This document shows, piece after piece, positions 52,042 to 59,965 of a stretch of 64,000 nucleotides of DNA. The notes under the pieces are model-generated. The model did not search any database. It saw only the letters and a list, made by a program, of their open reading frames with translations, and was not told the origin of the DNA. Made by a program: the position numbers and the translations under genes. Position 1 is the first letter of the stretch. Each line of letters starts with the position of its first letter. The stretch is from Halosimplex salinum (GTDB lineage Archaea > Halobacteriota > Halobacteria > Halobacteriales > Haloarculaceae). The DNA lies in NCBI RefSeq assembly GCF_003730195.1, contig NZ_QWGG01000005.1, positions 1-64,000 on the forward strand. The letters are read 5' to 3'.

Positions 52042-53061
52042 TCACCCCATGCTCGACTGCTCTGCCCGCGGATCGATCAGCGAATACGTGAAGTCGGCTA
52101 TCAGGGTCCCCGCGACGAAGATGACCGTCGTGAAGATCAGCGACGTCGTCATCAGCGGGAAGTCGCGCTGGACCGTCGCGTCGTACATCAGCTTGCCCAT
52201 CCCGCGGTAGACGAAGATCTCCTCGAGGATGATCGACCCGCCGATCAGGCCGGCCAGCCCCAGGACGATCCCGGTGTACATCGGGAGGATCGCGTTGCGC
52301 GCGAGATAGCGCGTCGAGATCGTGTACGTCGACAGCCCCCGGAGCTCGGCGTTTCGGATGTGTTCCTCGCCGAGCAGGCGGATCGAGTTGGCGCGCAGAC
52401 TGAGCGCGTTCCCGCCGAACCCGATCGTGATTCCCGAGAGTATCGGTAACGCCGCGTGGTTGAACACCCCCGCGATGAACGGGTAGTTGAACCCGGGCGT
52501 CGTGTTGGTGTTGAACCGCCCGCCGGTCGGGAACCACTCGAGGTTGTAGGAGAACAGGAACAGCAGGAGGATGGCGACGATGTAGTAGGGGACCGAGCTG
52601 GCGGCCAGCATCGAGACCGTCAGCCCGACGTCCATCTTCGACCCCTCGTAGTAGGCCATCAGCGACCCGAGGACGATCCCCGCGACGAGTCCGTACACCA
52701 GCCCCGCCGAGGAGATGAAGATCGTCCACGGCGCCGCCTCCAGGATGAGCTGGACGTTCGACGCGCCGGGGTCGACGATCACCGACGTGCCGAAGTCGCC
52801 CTGGACCGCGCCCTGCATGTAGGAGATGTACTTCTCCCAGATCGGGCCCGGCGTGTAGTTCATCTGGGTCTGCATGACGTCGTTTATCTGTTCGAGCGTC
52901 GGGTTCGGCGGCAGTCCGTAGGCACCCGGATTCTGCTGGATCTCCGCGCGGAGATACGCCGACGGACTCCCGGGCATCATACGGATGAACACGAACCCCA
53001 ACGTGATGATACTGTACAGTGTGATTACTGCCTGCAGTAATCGATTCCGCAGGTATCCCAT
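52042..53061 (-). CDS. ABC importer permease, DppB type (second system)
   Basis: A 339-aa permease heading the second operon. The start MGYLRNRLLQAVITLYSIITL and FVFIRMMPGSPSAYL are standard; the frame extends six codons further up, but the ATG at 53061 fits the family and the TATA box. The EAA loop RNAELRGLSTYTISTRYLARNAILP is clear. No binding-protein gene is directly adjacent; the nearest is at 59966-62158 on the same strand, beyond the MoxR operon. Confidence 0.9.
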   Translation of the reverse strand: MGYLRNRLLQAVITLYSIITLGFVFIRMMPGSPSAYLRAEIQQNPGAYGLPPNPTLEQINDVMQTQMNYTPGPIWEKYISYMQGAVQGDFGTSVIVDPGASNVQLILEAAPWTIFISSAGLVYGLVAGIVLGSLMAYYEGSKMDVGLTVSMLAASSVPYYIVAILLLFLFSYNLEWFPTGGRFNTNTTPGFNYPFIAGVFNHAALPILSGITIGFGGNALSLRANSIRLLGEEHIRNAELRGLSTYTISTRYLARNAILPMYTGIVLGLAGLIGGSIILEEIFVYRGMGKLMYDATVQRDFPLMTTSLIFTTVIFVAGTLIADFTYSLIDPRAEQSSMG

Positions 53062-53086
53062 TGCTATCGCATGGCACAAGCTACCG

Positions 53087-53098
53087 GGATAAAAAGCT
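53087..53098 (-). promoter_or_regulatory. TATA box of the second ABC operon
   Basis: Minus-strand GCTTTTTATCCC is centred about 31 bp before the ATG at 53061, giving a leader of only a few nt. Confidence 0.65.
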
Positions 53099-53263
53099 TT
53101 GGTAACGACCCTCAGGCGCCGGATGCGCGGCGTCTCAGCTGTCGGGGGGAGGCGAGTCGCGGTCGAGGAGCGGATCGGGCGCGGCGGGCCCGTCTCGTCG
53201 GCTGTGACACGGCGGGGGCCTTCCGGGCGGGCGGAGAGTAGCGGGGCTGTTCGGCCGGACGGC

Positions 53264-53536
53264 TCAGATCGATTCGCCTTCCTCGACGATGCGCTGGCGC
53301 TTCCGGTAGATCATGTAGCCGCAACTGACGGCGATGACCGCGCCGAGGGCGCCGTACGCGAGGAGTTCGCCCATCGACAGGACCGCCGTGAGCACGAGCA
53401 CGACCCCGAGAGCCGCCCCGACGTAGTAGGGCGTGTTGCTCCGGACCTCTTTGCCGCAGTTCGGACAACTGTCGGCGTCGATCGGGAACGTTTCGCGGCA
53501 CCGTCGACACTCGATCTTGTTACCGTCAGCGCTCAT
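53264..53536 (-). CDS. Membrane protein with N-terminal zinc ribbon
   Basis: A 90-aa protein. Four cysteines in two CxxC knuckles (C10, C13, C24, C27) form a rubredoxin-like zinc ribbon, followed by two membrane segments (about 37-52 and 56-73) and a basic-acidic tail. Haloarchaea have many such zinc-ribbon membrane proteins without known role. I chose the ATG at 53536 because the 13-residue upstream extension would not fit the family. Confidence 0.75.
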   Translation of the reverse strand: MSADGNKIECRRCRETFPIDADSCPNCGKEVRSNTPYYVGAALGVVLVLTAVLSMGELLAYGALGAVIAVSCGYMIYRKRQRIVEEGESI

Positions 53537-53609
53537 ACGTGCTTGATTCGCTGGCCCGGACTTAAACTTGTACACTCATCCGGGGACGACGGGGGAGCGC
53601 CGCGGTCGG

Positions 53610-53678
53610 GCCCCTCGTGCTGGGTGCGGCCGGATCCCTCGTACTGAGCGCGGTCGCTCCCTCGTAGCGGGCGCGGAC
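53610..53678. repeat. Degenerate tandem repeat of about 23 bp
   Basis: Three imperfect units, each beginning CCCTCGT and containing a GCGCGG or GTGCGG core, lie between the zinc-ribbon gene and the MoxR gene. Confidence 0.4.
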
Positions 53679-53706
53679 GGCGACGACGAAACGGCGGAGG
53701 AGAGCG

Positions 53707-54681
53707 TTACTGGACGGTCGGGACCGGGACCTCGTCGAGGACGTCCTGGACGACCTCGTCCTTCTCGACGTCGTTGACCTCGGCCTCGGGCGTGAGCACG
53801 AGGCGGTGCGAGAGGACGGGCTTCGCGATCTTCTTCACGTCGTCGGGGGTCGCGTAGTCGCGGCCCTCGATGACCGCGCGGGCGCGGGTACACTCGAACA
53901 GGCGCTGGGTCCCGCGCGGGGAGACGCCCGTGCGGACGCGGTGGTCCTCGCGGGTCATCCGGCAGATCTCCTTGAGGTAGACGAGCAGGTCCTCGTCGGT
54001 CTGGACCGTCTCGACGACGTCCTGCAGGGCCTGGACCTCCTCGGGGCTGTCCATGACCCGCCCGGACTCGGGAGTCGATTCGGTTCGGCCGGCGCGCCGG
54101 CGCAGGATCTCGAGTTCGCCCTCGTCGTCGGGGTAGCCCAGCGACGTCTTGACGAAGAAGCGGTCGACCTGCGCTTCGGGCAACGGGAACGTCCCCTCCT
54201 GTTCGACGGGGTTCTGGGTCGCGATCACGAAGAACGGTTCGGGCAGCTGGCGGGTCTCGCCCTCGATGGTGACCTGCTTCTCCTGCATCGCCTCGAGCAG
54301 CGCCGCCTGCGTCTTCGGCGGCGCGCGGTTGATCTCGTCGGCCAGGATGACGTTACCGAAGATCGGACCCGGCTGGAACTCGAACTGGTTGTCCCGCTCG
54401 TTGTAGATGTTCGTCCCGGAGACGTCGTTCGGCAGGAGGTCCGGGGTGAACTGGATGCGCGAGAAGTCCAGCCCGAAGGCGCTCGAGAAACTCATCGCCG
54501 TCAGCGTCTTCCCCGTCCCGGGGACGTCCTCGAGCAGGACGTGCCCCTCCGCGAGGATGGCCAGCAGGACCTCCTCGAGGAAGTCCCGGTCCGCGATGAC
54601 CGCGGACTGGATCTCCTCGATGATCTGGTCGCAACGCTCGCTGGCCTCCTGAACGGTGAACTCTCCGGTAGACGTACTCAT
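53707..54681 (-). CDS. MoxR family AAA ATPase
   Basis: A 324-aa AAA+ protein with Walker A EDVPGTGKT (about residues 55-63), Walker B VILADEINRAPPKTQAALLEAMQE, sensor TQNPVEQEGT and the lid domain YLKEICRMTREDHRVRTGVSPRG. MoxR proteins act as chaperones that assemble or insert metal cofactors in VWA-type partners. It is the last gene of a set with DUF58 and DUF4129 proteins, a combination widespread in haloarchaea. The ATG at 54681 is the start of conserved sequence; the frame upstream is Arg-rich and not protein-like. Confidence 0.92.
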   Translation of the reverse strand: MSTSTGEFTVQEASERCDQIIEEIQSAVIADRDFLEEVLLAILAEGHVLLEDVPGTGKTLTAMSFSSAFGLDFSRIQFTPDLLPNDVSGTNIYNERDNQFEFQPGPIFGNVILADEINRAPPKTQAALLEAMQEKQVTIEGETRQLPEPFFVIATQNPVEQEGTFPLPEAQVDRFFVKTSLGYPDDEGELEILRRRAGRTESTPESGRVMDSPEEVQALQDVVETVQTDEDLLVYLKEICRMTREDHRVRTGVSPRGTQRLFECTRARAVIEGRDYATPDDVKKIAKPVLSHRLVLTPEAEVNDVEKDEVVQDVLDEVPVPTVQ

Positions 54682-54820
54682 ACCATGGCAATCCTCTCGG
54701 TCGGACTTATGTTTGTCGGTTCTTAGAACCCCCGGGCGACCACGACGGCGCCGCTGTCGGTCGGATATCGAACGCGGTCGAGAAAGCCGTCGGTCGAGAG
54801 ACTGCACCGAGCGCCGGCGC

Positions 54821-55348
54821 TCAGGTCCGGATCGCCCAGATCATGAACACGAGCGCCAGCGAGAGCATCCCGATCGCGGCCATCGGGCGCCCGCCGCTCC
54901 CGACGAGGTAGACGCCGTAGCCGACGCCGGTCGCGACCATCGCGACGATCGTCGCGGCGGCGGCGTGGATGATCTCGTTGCGCCTGGTTCGGGAACTGGA
55001 CCCGATCTGCTCGCCGAGGCTGATCGCGTTCTGGCCGAAGTTCCAGGCCAGGATCGTCGCGGCCGCGCTGACGAGCAGTATCTCCGGGCCGGTGCCGAAC
55101 AGGCCGGCGATCAGCACCGAGAGGAAGAGACCGGCCGCGCCCATCGTCACGCGGAGGCGGCTCGACCCCATGAACAGGCCCGACGCGAGCACGGCGATGC
55201 CGCCGAAGCCCAGCGGGATCGCGTACAGCGCGAAGGGGGCGCTCGTCACGGCGGCGACCACCGCGGCGGCGACCGCCGCGATGGAGCTGAGTCTGGTCGG
55301 CGAGTGGTCGACCGTGACGGTCGCGAACTCCTCCTGTTCGACGCTCAT
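54821..55348 (-). CDS. Membrane protein of the MoxR-DUF58 operon
   Basis: A 175-aa protein with five or more hydrophobic segments after a short acidic N terminus. It has no recognisable enzymatic motif. It overlaps the DUF58 gene by 4 nt and precedes the MoxR gene by 139 nt. Proteins of this kind occur in the same position in other haloarchaeal MoxR operons, so it is probably a membrane partner. Confidence 0.72.
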   Translation of the reverse strand: MSVEQEEFATVTVDHSPTRLSSIAAVAAAVVAAVTSAPFALYAIPLGFGGIAVLASGLFMGSSRLRVTMGAAGLFLSVLIAGLFGTGPEILLVSAAATILAWNFGQNAISLGEQIGSSSRTRRNEIIHAAAATIVAMVATGVGYGVYLVGSGGRPMAAIGMLSLALVFMIWAIRT

Positions 55349-57354
55349 ACGGCCCACCTCTGTCGTGCTTCGTCGAGTGCAAGTCCGAGCATGCTATCGT
55401 AGTCCCAGTCGACGACGCGGATGTCCCGCTCGCGGAGCGTCGCGACCCGCATTGTCCGTTCGATACGGGCCAGCCGCTGGCCCACGGTCCGGTCGGCCGT
55501 CGGGTCGGGGCTGATCACCGTCACCCGGTGGCCGGAGGAGTCGAGGCGTCGGGCGACCTCGACCGTGTAGTCGTCGGTCAGCGGCGAGAACAGCACGAGC
55601 TGTGACTCCGGCGAGAGCTGGCTCCTGACGTGGGTCATCGGGTCCACGTAGTGGCCCTCGGTCTCCGACTCCTCGGGCGGCGTCGAGGACATCGCCGGGT
55701 GGCCGGCGAACATCCGGCGCGCGCGTTCGAGGTGCGCGTCGCCGGCGCTGGGCGCGAGCCAGCACGGCACCGTGTCGAACGCGGCCAGTCCGACCATGTT
55801 GCCCTGGTCGGAGAGGGCGCCGAACGCCTCGACGGCCGCCTCGACGCTGCGGTCGACGGCGTGGTGCTCGCCCGGTTCCGGCGCGACGTACGAGGCGTCG
55901 CGCGCGTCGAACAGGAACACGAGCGAGGCCGCCCGCTCCAGGCGGAAGTCGATGGTCGCCAGTTCGCCCGTGCGGGCCTGACGCTTCCAGTCGATGCGGT
56001 TCATCGGGTCGCTCTCGCGGTACTCCCGGACCGCGAAGAACTCCAGCCCGGACCCGCCCGTGGAGGTGTTCTCCTGGCCGGAGTACAGCGAGGTCTGCTG
56101 GCGGACCGGCATCTCGGCGGTCGTCCGCAGCGACGGGACGCACTGGATCTCTCCCTCGACGTCGACGACTGCCTCGCGCTCGACGGCGCCGGAGAAGTCC
56201 CGGCCGATCGCCAGCAGCGGCCACTCGTGGGTGCCGCGCTCGGCGACGACCTGGTAGGTGAACGTGGCGGTGTCACCCGACCCGAGCGCGGTCGCCAGGC
56301 GGGGCGTCCCGCTGACCACGCGCATGTTCCCGGGCACGCGGTCGATCAACCGCAGGTCAGGGACGAACGAGCCACCGGTGTTCTCGACGGTGACGGTCAC
56401 CTCGACGACCTCGCCCGGCGTCACGTCCGACTCGTCGAACGTCCGCTCGACGTCGAGCACCGCCAGTTCCGGGGGCACCGCCGCCCGGGCGTACGCCGAG
56501 AAGGCGACGCCGAGGACGGCCACGAGGACGACGGCGGGCGTCGCGGTGATGACGCCCCAGCCGACGGCCACGAGCGCGAAGGCGGTGACGCCCCGCCACT
56601 GGCCGGTCTCGACCAGTTCGTTGTAGACGACGGAGTCGGTGATCCGCTCGGCGTTCTCGTCGACGTACTGCTCGCGGTACCCCGCCTGGGCGCGGGGCCC
56701 ATCGTCGCCGTCGCCGCCGCGGAGCCCCGAGAGCAGGCCGCCGCTGTCGCCGTCGTCGGTCGCCGCCTCGGGTTCGGTCGCCGTCTCGATGCCGGCGTAG
56801 TCGGCGATCGCGTCGACGGTGACGTCGACCCACTGCTCGTAGGGCGTCTCGTCGTCCCCGAGCCACCTGTCGAGCCGGGACTGGCTCGGCGGCGACCCGC
56901 CGGCGAAGAACGACGCGGCCTGGTAGTTCTCCGTCCACTCGCCCTCCTCGAGCTGGTGGACCGCCTCCGCGCGCGTGCAGTTCTCGCGCTGGCGGATGGC
57001 CGCCACCGCGGCCTCGGCCAGGCGACTCTGGATCTGGTCGCGGTACTCGGAGGTCCCCTGCCGGAGGTGGGTCAGCCGGTAGAGCGTCAGGTCCAGATCC
57101 GACCCCGGCGCGGGGTACGACCGCGGGAGTTCCACGTCCGGGATCGCCGTCTGGTCGACGCCGCCCCTGTAGGCCGTCCGGATCGCCCACAGGCCCAGCA
57201 GGAAGGCCACGAGGCCGGCGAAGGCCACGACCGCGAACGTCGAGGGGAGAAAGCCCACGAACGGGTCGACGACCACGTACGTGGCCGCGCCGACGACGAA
57301 CACGATCGCCCCGACGGCGGCCAGTCCCAGTCGGACGACGTCGTCTACGTCCAT
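55345..57354 (-). CDS. DUF58 domain membrane protein
   Basis: A 669-aa protein. Two N-terminal membrane segments (about 9-30 and 36-62) lead to an alpha/beta region (about 80-200), a further membrane pair (about 235-275), an Ig-like segment (VEVTVTVENTGGSFVPDL) and the DUF58 domain with the hallmark DPMNRIDWKRQARTGELATIDF. A VWA-like part with DARDASYVAPE follows. Partner of MoxR ATPases. The ATG at 57354 is chosen over a GTG 9 nt upstream. Confidence 0.88.
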   Translation of the reverse strand: MDVDDVVRLGLAAVGAIVFVVGAATYVVVDPFVGFLPSTFAVVAFAGLVAFLLGLWAIRTAYRGGVDQTAIPDVELPRSYPAPGSDLDLTLYRLTHLRQGTSEYRDQIQSRLAEAAVAAIRQRENCTRAEAVHQLEEGEWTENYQAASFFAGGSPPSQSRLDRWLGDDETPYEQWVDVTVDAIADYAGIETATEPEAATDDGDSGGLLSGLRGGDGDDGPRAQAGYREQYVDENAERITDSVVYNELVETGQWRGVTAFALVAVGWGVITATPAVVLVAVLGVAFSAYARAAVPPELAVLDVERTFDESDVTPGEVVEVTVTVENTGGSFVPDLRLIDRVPGNMRVVSGTPRLATALGSGDTATFTYQVVAERGTHEWPLLAIGRDFSGAVEREAVVDVEGEIQCVPSLRTTAEMPVRQQTSLYSGQENTSTGGSGLEFFAVREYRESDPMNRIDWKRQARTGELATIDFRLERAASLVFLFDARDASYVAPEPGEHHAVDRSVEAAVEAFGALSDQGNMVGLAAFDTVPCWLAPSAGDAHLERARRMFAGHPAMSSTPPEESETEGHYVDPMTHVRSQLSPESQLVLFSPLTDDYTVEVARRLDSSGHRVTVISPDPTADRTVGQRLARIERTMRVATLRERDIRVVDWDYDSMLGLALDEARQRWAV

Positions 57355-57411
57355 CGGTCCCACCTCGGGCTCGTCGCGTCGGTCCTCGCGCCGTGCGTCG
57401 TCGTGTCTGTG

Positions 57412-58395
57412 TTACTCATCGTTCTGACCCTCCGTCTGTTCGTCGCCAGTTCGTTCGTCGCCGCTGTACGCCGACTCGATGTTCCGGAGGATGTCCAGCG
57501 CCTGGTCCTCGCGGTCCGCGGCGTCGCGGCCGCCGTAGCGGACCTCGTTGAACAGCCGCGTGAGTTCCGAGACGTCGTCCTCCGCCATGCCCAGCGAGAC
57601 GGCCGTCTCCGCGAACTCGCCGGGGGTGTACATCTCCGGGTCGTCGACGTCGAGCAGGTCGGTCATCTCGACCCACGCGCGGTACACCGCGTTGTCGACG
57701 TCGGCGTTGTGCTCCTCGATGCGGTCGGCCGCCCGGCCCGCCGCCTCGGCGAACTGGTCGAGGTCGGGGCCGTCGTCGATCGTCTCGTCCTCGACGACGA
57801 CGATGTCCTCCTCGCCCATCGAGCGGTAGAGCGCCCCGACCGCGCCGACGAGGACGAGCCCGACCAGGAGCCCGATGGCCCACGACGGGACGTTCGTCAG
57901 CGGCGAGATGGGCGCGGTGTCGCCGCCGGGGATGGGGTTACCTCCGCCTCCGCCCGCCCCCGAGGTGGGTCCCTGGGTCGCGCAGTTGGTCCCGAGGAAG
58001 TACACCAGCGCCACCGGCGGGAGGAGCGCCCAGCTGGTCAACAGCGCCGCGGAGAAGTTAAACCGATAGTAGACCAGCCCGATCACGCCCAGGAAGCCGG
58101 CCACGACGAGTAGCGTCCCGAGGATGGAGTCGAGGAACTCGATACACGCCGAGATCTCGAGGACGTTGCGCTCGGCCGTGTCGCTCGGGTTGCCCGGTTC
58201 GAACTGCCCCGGTCCGTCGGGGTTCTCCTGTCCGGGCTGTTGGCCCTCGTCGGGCTGTTCGATGATCCCGCCGTCACCGTCCCCGCCGATGGACTGGGCG
58301 GTGTCGACCGTCGCCGCGATCATCCCGATCCCCACGATACAGAGGATCGCGACGATCAGCGGCGTCGCGACGTCTCGACTGACACTCTGGCTCAT
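57412..58395 (-). CDS. DUF4129-containing membrane protein
   Basis: A 327-aa protein with an N-terminal membrane helix, an acidic extracytoplasmic region rich in Pro/Gly/Asp, three more helices (about 80-190), and a C-terminal cytoplasmic DUF4129 domain (VYRAWVEMTDLLDVDDPEMYTPGEFAETAVSLG). It is the promoter-proximal gene of the MoxR operon as read on the minus strand. The gap to DUF58 is 57 nt. A candidate TATA box (TTAAAC on this strand at 58512-58517) is about 115 nt upstream, implying a long leader. Confidence 0.85.
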   Translation of the reverse strand: MSQSVSRDVATPLIVAILCIVGIGMIAATVDTAQSIGGDGDGGIIEQPDEGQQPGQENPDGPGQFEPGNPSDTAERNVLEISACIEFLDSILGTLLVVAGFLGVIGLVYYRFNFSAALLTSWALLPPVALVYFLGTNCATQGPTSGAGGGGGNPIPGGDTAPISPLTNVPSWAIGLLVGLVLVGAVGALYRSMGEEDIVVVEDETIDDGPDLDQFAEAAGRAADRIEEHNADVDNAVYRAWVEMTDLLDVDDPEMYTPGEFAETAVSLGMAEDDVSELTRLFNEVRYGGRDAADREDQALDILRNIESAYSGDERTGDEQTEGQNDE

Positions 58396-58700
58396 GCGGC
58401 GCCGCCAACCCCGTAACCGAGAGTATCGAGTCGAACGCCGGTGCCGTCCGATCCGATGATTGTGCTGTCGGTAACGCGTCTCATACTACACTGAAAGAGC
58501 GGTCTCCTGTTTAAGTTTTTTCCGATAGCCGGGAACTGCCCATCGAGAGGCAGTGAAACGCCGTCATCCGACGAGCGGCCCTCCGGGAGCGCTTCGCGCC
58601 CTGACTGGCCCCGACACGCCGGCCGCGGCGCCGCTCGACGGTGCCGCCGACTGCCGTCGTCACCGACGATTTATACGCGCCGGCGCGCTCTGGTTCGGCA
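58396..58700. other. Divergent intergenic region
   Basis: Contains the putative minus-strand TATA box near 58514 and the plus-strand TATA box TTTATACG at 58670-58677. No protein-like frame seen except the short uORF that follows. Confidence 0.5.
58670..58677 (+). promoter_or_regulatory. TATA box of the propeller-protein gene
   Basis: TTTATACG is centred about 27 bp before the ATG at 58701, not before the ATG at 58736. The mRNA would therefore begin at the short upstream frame. Confidence 0.6.
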
Positions 58701-58739
58701 ATGAGACGCCAGCGCGTGACGGCGGGGACGGAGCGATGA
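58701..58739 (+). CDS. Twelve-codon upstream open reading frame
   Basis: ATG at 58701 encodes MRRQRVTAGTER and stops at a TGA (58737-58739) that overlaps the ATG of the next gene (ATGA). Placed exactly where a leaderless transcript should start, it may couple translation to the downstream gene or act as a leader peptide. Confidence 0.4.
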   Translation: MRRQRVTAGTER

Positions 58740-59743
58740 CGGACGGCGACCTCGCGGGGACGGAGCGCTTCCGGCGGGTCCCCAGTGAGGGAGTCGGGCG
58801 CTATCGCCTCGTCGACCCGCCCCGGAGCGTCGGCGTCCGGCGAGTGGCTCCCGTCAGCGCGGCCCGGTCGGTCTGGCTGTACGCCGGTGCCGAGACGCCG
58901 ACGCTGGGCGTCCTCGACACGGACTCGGGCGCCTACCGGTCCGCGGCGACGACGACGCCAGGGGGGCCGACGCCGTGGGTCGACGCGGAGTCGAGGACGG
59001 CCTACGTCCTCGACGGACACGCCGTCGCCGCACACGACGCGGAGCGGCCGGCGGAACCGCGGCCGGTCGGCCGGTTCGACCCCGGGACAGTCCCGGGCGC
59101 CCCCGTCGCCGGCCTGACTCGCTCGGTCGACGGCGAGCAGTTCGGAGCGGTGTTCGCGGCCGACGGCGAGTCGCGACTGACGACCCTGTCGGTCGACGAT
59201 GGGGCGACGGCCGTCTGGCACACCCGCGACCGGCGCTACGACACGCTCCGGTTCAGTCCTTCGGACCCGTCGCTGACGCTCCTGGCGCGAGACGCGACCG
59301 ACGGCGTCGGCGGGGAGGCGTGGCTGGCTCGCGAGGGACTGGGGGCCCGCCCGCTCTCGCAGCTGCTCCCCGATCACCACAGCGACCTCCGGTGGGGCGA
59401 GGGCGGGACGGGCCTCTGGTACGTCGAGCCGGGACGGGGGGTGGGGTCGCTTCACCTCGAAGCCGGCCACCGCGAGCGCGTCTGGGCGACGGCCGCGCGG
59501 GAGGCGGACGCGACTCGCGACGGCGACCTGCTGGCGGGGACGGTCCCCGACGGCGAGGCCGTCCGGGTCGCGGTCTACGATCGGCGCGACGACCGCGAGC
59601 GAGTCGTCTCGGACCCGCTCCCGGCCGACGGCGCGTGGTCACCCCGGCCGCAGTTCGTCTGCGGTGACCGCTGGCTCCTGTACACGGCGACGGTCGACGG
59701 CGCTCCCCGGGTGACGCTGGTGCCGGTCGACGCGCTCCGGTGA
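58736..59743 (+). CDS. PL22-like beta-propeller protein lacking metal-binding His residues
   Basis: A 335-aa protein that I align by eye with the oligogalacturonate lyase at 39219. RYDTLRFSPSDPSLTLLARD parallels SSHVNASPTRPDLFTYCEE, then GEAWLAREG parallels NRIWSVNAE, LPDHHSDLRWGEGG parallels GVGHEYWMQDG, and SPRPQFVCGDRWLLY parallels HPHSRFSPDGSHVLF. The HPH histidines are replaced by Pro/Arg, so lyase chemistry is unlikely to persist. The frame is open upstream to 58553, but that part is Arg/Pro-rich. It may be a sensor or a divergent enzyme. This relationship is an inference from pattern, not a computed alignment. Confidence 0.6.
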   Translation: MTDGDLAGTERFRRVPSEGVGRYRLVDPPRSVGVRRVAPVSAARSVWLYAGAETPTLGVLDTDSGAYRSAATTTPGGPTPWVDAESRTAYVLDGHAVAAHDAERPAEPRPVGRFDPGTVPGAPVAGLTRSVDGEQFGAVFAADGESRLTTLSVDDGATAVWHTRDRRYDTLRFSPSDPSLTLLARDATDGVGGEAWLAREGLGARPLSQLLPDHHSDLRWGEGGTGLWYVEPGRGVGSLHLEAGHRERVWATAAREADATRDGDLLAGTVPDGEAVRVAVYDRRDDRERVVSDPLPADGAWSPRPQFVCGDRWLLYTATVDGAPRVTLVPVDALR

Positions 59744-59746
59744 GCG

Positions 59747-59814
59747 GATCACCGAGTGACGTGAGAGATCACCGAATGACGTGAGAGATAACTGGGTGAC
59801 GCGAGAGATCACCG
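59747..59814. repeat. Three 20-bp tandem repeats plus a partial unit
   Basis: GATCACCGAGTGACGTGAGA occurs as three units with few changes, then GATCACCG. It lies directly after the propeller-protein stop. It may be a replication-slippage product or a 3' end structure. Confidence 0.75.
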
Positions 59815-59965
59815 TTCCCACGGGTTTCTGAGGAAGTACACGAGAGGACGCGGGAGCCGACGACGCGGCGCAGCCCGTGGCGCCGAGCGGGTAACGGGCC
59901 GACGCAGGAGGCGCCGGCCGGCGACGAGAATCGACTGTCGGACGTACGGCGGGGGACCGGGGTCG

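Noticed and set aside
55630-58113. 827-aa plus-strand frame opposite DUF58/DUF4129 genes
   Set aside because: Mirror frame of two recognised membrane-protein genes. No motif seen.
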